In this document: positions 58,068-64,000 of the stretch, one piece after another
Layout: each line of letters starts with the position of its first letter
How positions within the stretch are numbered: position 1 is the first letter of the stretch
DNA from: Eubacterium sp.
Lineage (GTDB): Bacteria; Bacillota; Clostridia; Oscillospirales; Acutalibacteraceae
DNA length: 64,000 bases
Direction: 5' to 3'
Assembly: GCA_029258375.1 (NCBI GenBank)
Contig: JARHZA010000002.1
Location: forward strand, 377,001 to 441,000
Translations under genes and position numbers: made by a program
The notes under the pieces: generated by a model
The model's database searches: none
What the model was told of the DNA's origin: nothing
The model's input: the letters and a program-made list of their open reading frames with translations, nothing else

Positions 58068-58090
58068 TTAAGAGGAATTGTTCCTCTTAA
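58068..58090 (+). terminator. Intercistronic hairpin between mcsB and clpC
   Basis: Perfect 10-bp stem TTAAGAGGAA/TTCCTCTTAA with TTG loop, starting right after the mcsB stop. Only TTT follows, so it is more likely an attenuator or mRNA-stability element than a full stop. The AAGGAGG of clpC lies just beyond. Confidence 0.55.
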
Positions 58091-58107
58091 TTTAAGGAGG
58101 AATATAT

Positions 58108-60528
58108 ATGTACAGATTTAATAGTTTTACACAAAAAGCAAATGACGTTTTAAACCTTGCAATTAAAGCAGCAGAAAATTTTGGCCACAATTATGTTGGC
58201 ACAGAACATATTTTATTAGGTATTCTTAAAGAAGGTACTGGTTCAAGTGCAACACTTTTAAATGAAAAAGGTGTAACACTTGAAAAAATAGAACAAATTA
58301 TGAAAGAAAATATTGGTGTGGGAATGCCAACAAATCTTTCACCAGAAGATTTTACACCAAGAAGTAAAAGGGTAATTGAAATCAGTTTCCAAATAGCAAG
58401 AGGTATGCGTAATTCTTTTGTAGGAACAGAACACATTTTACTTTCTTTACTTAGAGAAAGGGATTCTTATGCAGTTAGATTCCTTAATGTTTGTGGAATT
58501 GATGAAGAACTTCTACTTGAAGAAATTTGTTCTTCATTTGGAAAAAATGATATTAACTCAAAAGATGGTGTAAAAGGTAAAGGAAAAAGTAATACCCCAA
58601 CACTTGATGAATTTGGTAAAGATTTAACAGAACTTGCAAGAGAGGGTAAAATTGATCCAGTAATTGGCAGAGATAAAGAAATTGAAAGAGTAATCCAAAT
58701 CTTATCTCGTAGAACAAAAAACAACCCTTGCCTTATTGGCGAACCAGGTGTAGGTAAAACAGCAATTGCAGAGGGACTTGCATTAAAGATTGTTAAAAAT
58801 GAAGTACCAGAACTTCTTGAGAATAAAAAAATTGTATCTCTTGATTTGACTTCAATGGTAGCAGGCACAAAGTACCGTGGTGATTTTGAAGAAAGAATCA
58901 AAAAAGCAATGGATGAAGTAAAAAATGCAAAAGATGTAATTTTGTTCATTGATGAAGTTCACACAATTATGGGCGCAGGTTCAGCAGAGGGTGCAGTTGA
59001 CGCAGCCAATATACTCAAGCCTTCACTTGCTCGTGGAGAAATTCAGGTTATTGGTGCAACAACAATTGATGAATACAGAAAGAATATTGAAAAAGATGCA
59101 GCACTTGAGCGTCGTTTCCAAAGTGTTCTTGTAGGCGAACCTACCGAGGAAGAAACAGTTAAAATTTTGAAAGGTCTTCGTGATAAATATGAGGCTCACC
59201 ATAAAGTAAAAATTACTGATGAAGCAATTGAAACTGCTGTTAAAATGAGTTCTCGCTATATTGCAGATCGTTTTCTTCCAGACAAGGCAATTGACCTTGT
59301 TGATGAAGCTGCTTCAAGAGTAAGATTAAAAGCATTTACTGCACCACCAAATCTTAAAGAAATGGATCTTGAAATTAAGCGTTTAAATGAAGAAAAGGCA
59401 GATGCTATAAGAAGCCAAGATTACGAAAGTGCAGCAAAAATTAGAGATAAAGAAAAAGATCTTCAAAAGTTGCTTGATGAAGAAAGGGAAAAATGGAAAA
59501 ATAGTTCTTCACACGATGTAAAAGAAGTTACAACGGAAGATATTGCATCTGTTGTTTCTGCTTGGTCAGGTATTCCTGTAAATCAACTTACAAAAGAAGA
59601 ATCAGAACGACTTCTTAATATGGAACAAATTCTTCACGAAAGAATTGTTGGTCAGGATAAAGCAGTTGCTTCAATTGCAAAAGCAATTCGCCGTGGCAGA
59701 GCAGGGCTTAAAAATCCAAAAAGACCACTTGGTTCATTTATTTTCCTTGGCCCAACAGGTGTTGGTAAAACAGAACTTTGTAAAACTCTTGCAGAGGCTA
59801 TGTTTGGAAATGAAGACGCAATTATCAAACTTGATATGAGTGAATATATGGAAAAGCACACTGTATCTAAACTCATTGGTGCGCCTCCAGGATATGTTGG
59901 ATTTGATGAAGGTGGTCAGCTTACAGAAAAAATTAGAAGAAAACCTTATTCAGTAGTTCTTTTTGATGAAATTGAAAAAGCACACCCAGATGTATTTAAT
60001 ATGTTACTTCAAATTCTTGAAGATGGTGTATTAACAGATTCACAGGGCAGAAAAGTTTCATTTAAAAATTCAATAATCATTATGACTTCAAACGTTGGTG
60101 CATCAAAGATTACAGATAGAAAATCTGCACTTGGTTTTGGAGAAAATGAAGATGAAAATGAAAGTATCGAAAATCTTGTTATGGCAGATTTAAAGAAAAC
60201 TTTTAAACCAGAATTTTTAAACAGAGTAGACGAAATCATAGTATTTAATCAACTTCAAAAGGACGACATTAAAGAAATCGCAAGAAGAATGCTTAAAACT
60301 CTTAAAAAGAGACTTTCAGATCTTGATATTGATGCTGAGTTTACAGAAGATGCAATAACTGCTCTTGCTGAAGCAGGCTTTGATAAAGATTATGGTGCAA
60401 GACCTTTACGTAGAGCAATTCAGCAAAAGATCGAAGATCCTCTTTCAGAACTTCTTCTTGAAGATAAAATTAAAAAGAATTCAAAATGTAAAGTTGATTT
60501 CAAAGATGGTAAATTCATTTTTGAATAA
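58108..60528 (+). CDS. clpC: ATP-dependent Clp protease ATPase ClpC
   Basis: An 806-residue Hsp100 unfoldase. Double Clp_N domain (residues 1-145), first AAA domain with GEPGVGKT, a UVR-containing middle domain (KADAIRSQDYESAAKIRDKEK) and second AAA domain with GPTGVGKT, ending in the D2-small domain. It feeds phosphoarginine-tagged proteins to ClpP. Last gene of the CtsR operon. Confidence 0.97.
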   Translation: MYRFNSFTQKANDVLNLAIKAAENFGHNYVGTEHILLGILKEGTGSSATLLNEKGVTLEKIEQIMKENIGVGMPTNLSPEDFTPRSKRVIEISFQIARGMRNSFVGTEHILLSLLRERDSYAVRFLNVCGIDEELLLEEICSSFGKNDINSKDGVKGKGKSNTPTLDEFGKDLTELAREGKIDPVIGRDKEIERVIQILSRRTKNNPCLIGEPGVGKTAIAEGLALKIVKNEVPELLENKKIVSLDLTSMVAGTKYRGDFEERIKKAMDEVKNAKDVILFIDEVHTIMGAGSAEGAVDAANILKPSLARGEIQVIGATTIDEYRKNIEKDAALERRFQSVLVGEPTEEETVKILKGLRDKYEAHHKVKITDEAIETAVKMSSRYIADRFLPDKAIDLVDEAASRVRLKAFTAPPNLKEMDLEIKRLNEEKADAIRSQDYESAAKIRDKEKDLQKLLDEEREKWKNSSSHDVKEVTTEDIASVVSAWSGIPVNQLTKEESERLLNMEQILHERIVGQDKAVASIAKAIRRGRAGLKNPKRPLGSFIFLGPTGVGKTELCKTLAEAMFGNEDAIIKLDMSEYMEKHTVSKLIGAPPGYVGFDEGGQLTEKIRRKPYSVVLFDEIEKAHPDVFNMLLQILEDGVLTDSQGRKVSFKNSIIIMTSNVGASKITDRKSALGFGENEDENESIENLVMADLKKTFKPEFLNRVDEIIVFNQLQKDDIKEIARRMLKTLKKRLSDLDIDAEFTEDAITALAEAGFDKDYGARPLRRAIQQKIEDPLSELLLEDKIKKNSKCKVDFKDGKFIFE

Positions 60529-60532
60529 AAAT

Positions 60533-60562
60533 AAAAGGCATCGCTTTTGCGGTGCCTTTTTT
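60533..60562 (+). terminator. Terminator after clpC
   Basis: 12-bp stem AAAAGGCATCGC/GCGGTGCCTTTT (one G-T pair), loop TTTT, then TT. Confidence 0.88.
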
Positions 60563-60739
60563 ACATTGTTAGAAATATGTAATTAAAAAAGTTTGCTGTT
60601 TATTAAAAACTATTGCTATTAAAGAATTGTTAACAGTTAATTGACATAAATTTGACAAAGTGAAGATATAATTTGAAAAACAAAGTGATAAAACGTTAAA
60701 ACTTGTTTCGTTTTAAGTTGATTATAAAGGAGTTAATAT

Positions 60740-62011
60740 ATGAAAAAAGATTTTCCACAAATTCCCGTAGACAATGCGGGAAAAATATACCCCTGCATTA
60801 TAAGGTCAAACTATTCTCCTCAGTTCAGACTTTGTGCAACTATGACAGAAGAAATAAACGAAAATGCTTTGCGCAGTGCAGTTTCAGTTTTACGAGAAAG
60901 ATTTCCATATATCTACGCAAAACTAAGAACTGGTAAAAATTGGGATATGCTTGAGCATACAAAAGTATTGCCAGAAATAAGATATGGAATTTACCCAATG
61001 TTCAGTGATTTTAATATTTTTGATAATGATGCGCCATTATTTCGTGTTTTGTACGAAGATAAAACAATTGCAATAGAAATATTTCATTCTGTCACAGATG
61101 GCACAGGTGGTATGGTCTATTTTAAAACACTAATTGCGTATTATCTTGATTATTGTGGTCATAAAACAGAAAAAGATAACGGTGCATTAAATGCAGAAGA
61201 CAAAGTATCTAAAGAGGAAATTGAAGATTCGTTTCAAAAACTTTATGATAAGAAAAAATGTGCAAAAAGAGCTTCACCTAACGCTTATCAAACAAAATTT
61301 GGCGATAAAAGAAAAGATAATACTTGTGTAACTAAATTGTCACTTGATGTTAGCGAACTTAAAGAAATGATTTCTAATAGATATAATTGCACAGTTACAC
61401 AGTATCTTCTTGCAGTTTATTTTAAAACTTTTATTGAAATACAAAATAAGAAAAAAAGCATATATAAAGCACCAATAGTAATTAGTGCCCCAATAAATTT
61501 AAGAAATGTATTTGAATCTTCAACACAAAGAAATTTTGCAATGATTTGCAATATAACACTCAAAAATAAAAAACAAGAACTTAGTTTTGATGAAATACTT
61601 GAAAAAGTTATTAAAGAACAACAAAATGGTATGGATAAAGATTATTTACGCGCACTTGTTAGCAGAAATTTAAAAGATGAAAAGCAGTGGATTGCTGCAA
61701 TAACCTCTATGCGTCTAAAACGTCCAATAATGAAAAAAGCTATTGATTACTACGGAGAAAAGAAAAATACATCTCAACTTTCAAATCTTGGTTATGTAAA
61801 ACTTCCTACTGGTTCAGAAAACTATGTTGAGGAGCTTGGGTTTAGTATAAATCCCCAGTTACTTAATTCTCATATATGTTCAGTTGTGGCAACAAAAAAT
61901 ATATTAAATATTATTTTTTCTTCAAAATACGAAGACAGAACTTTGCCAGAAATTTTTAAAAATGCTCTTGAAAATGATGGTTTAAAAGTAAAAGGTGTAA
62001 TCTTTGATTGA
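60740..62011 (+). CDS. Condensation-domain/alcohol acetyltransferase-like protein
   Basis: A 423-residue protein of the CoA-dependent acyltransferase superfamily. The HxxxD catalytic motif is present as HSVTDG (H116, D120), and the second half has the usual ISAPINLRN segment (DFGWG-like region not clear). Such stand-alone proteins (AATase/PapA-like) transfer acyl groups to an alcohol or amine. No NRPS or PKS gene is nearby; the next gene is a TetR regulator. AAAGGAG precedes the start. Confidence 0.75.
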   Translation: MKKDFPQIPVDNAGKIYPCIIRSNYSPQFRLCATMTEEINENALRSAVSVLRERFPYIYAKLRTGKNWDMLEHTKVLPEIRYGIYPMFSDFNIFDNDAPLFRVLYEDKTIAIEIFHSVTDGTGGMVYFKTLIAYYLDYCGHKTEKDNGALNAEDKVSKEEIEDSFQKLYDKKKCAKRASPNAYQTKFGDKRKDNTCVTKLSLDVSELKEMISNRYNCTVTQYLLAVYFKTFIEIQNKKKSIYKAPIVISAPINLRNVFESSTQRNFAMICNITLKNKKQELSFDEILEKVIKEQQNGMDKDYLRALVSRNLKDEKQWIAAITSMRLKRPIMKKAIDYYGEKKNTSQLSNLGYVKLPTGSENYVEELGFSINPQLLNSHICSVVATKNILNIIFSSKYEDRTLPEIFKNALENDGLKVKGVIFD

Positions 62012-62180
62012 TTTTAAATTGTTAAAAATTTATTCCAATTGTTAGATAAAAATTAAAAATATGTCTAAAAAATTAACTTTTTATATATATGCTTGTTTGT
62101 ATTATATAATAGTGTTAAAATGTCTAAAATATTAAGGGTACAAAATTATATAAGTAAGAAAAAAGAATAGGGTGTATAAT

Positions 62181-62777
62181 ATGGGATATGTAAAAAAACA
62201 ATGTTCAGATAAAACGTGTAAAATGTTAGCAAATGCATTAAAAGAACAAATGCATAAAACTTCATTTGATAAAATTTCTGTAACAGACATAACAAATCAG
62301 TGCGGATTTCATCGCCAAACATTTTACTATCATTTTGAAGATAAATATCAATTACTTGATTGGATAGTTTATAAAGATCTTATTGAACCATTAACAGAGG
62401 GAATAACTCTTGATAATATGTATGATAAACTTTATGATTTATTTACATCAATGATTAACGATAAAAAGTTTTATCAAAGTACATTAAAAATTAGTTTTAA
62501 TGAAATTTCAAAATACATTAGCAAAGTTGCAATGGAAGTGTTTACTAATGTTCTTGAAGAAATAGAAAAAGATTTGGGAATAGAATCTGTTGATGAAGAA
62601 AATATGATTTCTGCTGAATTTTTTGGTTATGGTATTTCAGGTGTTGTTTTGGGCTGGGCTCAAAAAGGAATGAAAGAATCACCAGAAACAATGGTTACAA
62701 GAGTAGAAAATATTATTACTGCTTGCAAAAAGATTGCAGTTGAAAGATATTTATCAAATATGAAAAAAGATCAATAA
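62181..62777 (+). CDS. TetR/AcrR-family regulator
   Basis: A 198-residue regulator. The N-terminal helix-turn-helix is FDKISVTDITNQCGFHRQTFYYHFEDKY, the DhaS-like subgroup pattern (RQTFYYHF). The C-terminal ligand domain is all-helical. ATG 62181 is chosen; a GTG nine bases before is an alternative. It may control the acyltransferase-like gene upstream, 169 bases away, same strand; no palindrome stands out. Confidence 0.9.
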   Translation: MGYVKKQCSDKTCKMLANALKEQMHKTSFDKISVTDITNQCGFHRQTFYYHFEDKYQLLDWIVYKDLIEPLTEGITLDNMYDKLYDLFTSMINDKKFYQSTLKISFNEISKYISKVAMEVFTNVLEEIEKDLGIESVDEENMISAEFFGYGISGVVLGWAQKGMKESPETMVTRVENIITACKKIAVERYLSNMKKDQ

Positions 62778-62783
62778 TATAAA

Positions 62784-62817
62784 AAAAGACGTGCAGTTTT
62801 TAAATTGCACGTCTTTT
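62784..62817. terminator. Bidirectional terminator between convergent genes
   Basis: 12-bp stem AAAAGACGTGCA/TGCACGTCTTTT with a 10-base AT-rich loop. Confidence 0.9.
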
Positions 62818-62837
62818 GCTATTTTAAATATTAAATT

Positions 62838-63308
62838 TTAAATTGATGCGTTAATTGTAACTATTCCGGCATTTGTTATATCAACCATACCATAACGTCC
62901 GTCACAAACAGCACCAGGATTTAAAAAGTGTATGCCGTCAATATAATCTCTATATGGGGTATGAGTATGTCCAAAAAGAACTATATCAACTTTCTGCTTT
63001 TTAGCTTCGTTTATAATCATATCATATCCCATTTTAACGTTAAATGTATGACCGTGGCAAAACATAACTTTTTTATTGTTTGCTTCAATTATGCTAACTG
63101 TTGGCATAGTTGAATACCAGTCTGTGTTTCCTGCAACACGTTTTAAATTAAATCTGTTTCCAAAAAATATTTCTATATCTTCAAAATCATCGCCGTCATT
63201 GCAATCGCCAAGGCTTATAAATAAGTCTGTGTCATCAATATGAGTTTCAATTATATCAAAAAGATTTCCTTTTCTTCCATGGCTATCAGAAATTACAAGT
63301 ATTCTCAT
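62838..63308 (-). CDS. YfcE/MJ0936-type metallophosphoesterase
   Basis: A 156-residue phosphodiesterase with two-metal site: DSHG (residues 8-11), GDCNDG, GNTDW, CHGH and GHTHTPY. The compact size and motifs match the YfcE/MJ0936 group, which acts on phosphodiesters in vitro; natural substrates are mostly unknown. It runs opposite to its neighbours. Confidence 0.92.
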   Translation of the reverse strand: MRILVISDSHGRKGNLFDIIETHIDDTDLFISLGDCNDGDDFEDIEIFFGNRFNLKRVAGNTDWYSTMPTVSIIEANNKKVMFCHGHTFNVKMGYDMIINEAKKQKVDIVLFGHTHTPYRDYIDGIHFLNPGAVCDGRYGMVDITNAGIVTINASI

Positions 63309-63374
63309 TCATACAACACCTTTTACAATCATAAGTATTTATTGTAATTATACTAAAAGAAAAAGGTGAATACA

Positions 63375-63626
63375 ATGAGTCAAATGAATTTTAATGATGA
63401 ACAAATGAAAAAATTGATGAAAAATGCGTCAAAAAAAACAGGCGTGGATTTAAATAAAATGAAAACTGCAGCAGATAACGGTAATCTTGATGATTTTATA
63501 GGAAAAAATTTATCACCAGAGGCAAGTAAAAAAGTTAAATCAATTTTATCAGATAAATCAAGTGCAGAAAAATTATTAAGTACACCAGAAGCAAGAGAAC
63601 TATTAAAAAAACTAATGAAGGATTAA
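63375..63626 (+). CDS. Small helical protein, unknown
   Basis: An 83-residue, Lys/Asn/Ser-rich protein with AAAGGTG seven bases before the ATG at 63375. Short amphipathic helices (MKKLMKNASKKTGV, EASKKVKSIL, AREL LKKLMKD) are spaced by loops with LSPEA and STPEA. No membrane segment. It is followed three bases later by an Asn-rich protein gene, so the two are probably co-translated. No family recognised. Confidence 0.65.
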   Translation: MSQMNFNDEQMKKLMKNASKKTGVDLNKMKTAADNGNLDDFIGKNLSPEASKKVKSILSDKSSAEKLLSTPEARELLKKLMKD

Positions 63627-63629
63627 CGT

Positions 63630-64000
63630 ATGGAAGATTTAAATGATATTATAGCAAGTTTATCAGCAGATGATATAAATATGTTAAAAGGCGTTGCATC
63701 CTCTATTTTAGGGGATGCAGGCAGTGAAGATACAAAGAAAAATAATAATCAAAATATAAACAAAAATTCTAATTTAAACGTTAGTAATCAAAATAATAAT
63801 TCAAGCAATAATATTCAAAATACAATAAATAGTCTTTTAAACGGCAATTCAAATAACAATCAAAATACACAGCAGTCAAATAATTTTAACTTAAATTCAC
63901 TTGGATTGAATGCCGATGATTTTAAAATGATGATGAAAGCAAAAACAATTTTTGAAAAAATGAATAAAACATCAGATAAAAATACAGATTTAATTCTTGC
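63630..64000 (+). CDS. Asparagine-rich protein (3' end outside window)
   Basis: The ATG at 63630 has GAAGGA upstream, three bases after the previous stop. About 123 residues are visible: a helical start (LNDIIASLSADDINMLKGVASSI-like), then about 50 residues dominated by Asn, Gln and Ser, and a second helical part (LNADDFKMMMKAKTIFEKM). The LSADD/LNADD phrases at both ends suggest an internal duplication with an Asn-rich linker. Function unknown; the gene runs off the edge. Confidence 0.7.
   Translation, partial: MEDLNDIIASLSADDINMLKGVASSILGDAGSEDTKKNNNQNINKNSNLNVSNQNNNSSNNIQNTINSLLNGNSNNNQNTQQSNNFNLNSLGLNADDFKMMMKAKTIFEKMNKTSDKNTDLIL

Noticed and set aside
60640-60690. Promoter TTGACA...TATAAT before the acyltransferase-like gene
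   Set aside because: The two TTGACA boxes stand 20 and 9 bases from TATAAT, outside the usual range, so no promoter was marked.

Overview
The window is AT-rich (roughly one third G+C by eye) and comes from a spore-forming member of the Clostridia, most likely an Oscillospiraceae/Ruminococcaceae-type gut anaerobe. Evidence is the combination of SpoVA proteins, CotJA/CotJB, YpeB, CtsR-McsA-McsB-ClpC, GatCAB next to AspRS, glycogen/maltodextrin enzymes and an AT-rich Firmicutes promoter style (TTGACA-17-TATAAT, strong AGGAGG sites). No rRNA, tRNA or CRISPR array was found.

Bases 1-9859 are the right-hand end of a siphovirus-type prophage: tape measure (cut by the window edge), distal tail protein, hub-like tail protein, several appendage/fibre proteins, a tiny membrane protein, holin and amidase endolysin, closed by a strong terminator. 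No integrase is visible, so the left end of the prophage lies outside.

Bases 9860-13740 are an accessory island. It holds an AbiF/Abi_2-type HEPN protein preceded by a short structured RNA with its own consensus promoter, and followed by a second, similar RNA hairpin. Next come an unknown membrane protein and two diverged copies of a module made of a tiny hydrophobic toxin-like peptide, a convergent antisense promoter, a small membrane peptide and a ribbon-helix-helix protein. Four related terminator hairpins separate these units. Between them lie remnants of cotJC (two copies of its 5' end) and of the 3' end of azlD, so the area has been built by repeated duplication and decay.

Bases 13745-23900 return to chromosome: azlCD (branched-chain amino-acid export), inorganic pyrophosphatase, a secreted M14 peptidase with many choline-binding-type repeats, cotJAB without cotJC, a MazF-type toxin without visible antitoxin, and a two-component system with a BceAB-like ABC transporter.

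Bases 24000-42000 hold carbohydrate genes (a GPH-type sugar transporter with an unusual coiled-coil tail, two GH13 enzymes, glycogen phosphorylase) interleaved with housekeeping genes (dut, rpsU, aroQ, efp, proBA), a phosphoesterase, ypeB and a flippase. Bases 42000-50600 hold aspS, gatCAB and scattered spoVA genes (spoVAD, spoVAC on the opposite strand, spoVAE), with an orphan ABC ATPase between them. The starts of spoVAD and spoVAE are peculiar: the Shine-Dalgarno sequence of each sits inside the 3' arm of the upstream gene's terminator hairpin.

Bases 50700-64000 hold a GH3 glycosidase, an SDR, a Cys/Gly-rich membrane peptide, a DUF3793-flavodoxin pair preceded by three regularly spaced palindromes that look like metal-regulator boxes, the CtsR stress operon with clear CtsR boxes, a condensation-domain acyltransferase-like protein next to a TetR regulator, a YfcE-type phosphodiesterase and two small proteins at the right edge (the last one cut). 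All family assignments are by eye from sequence motifs; no database search was run.
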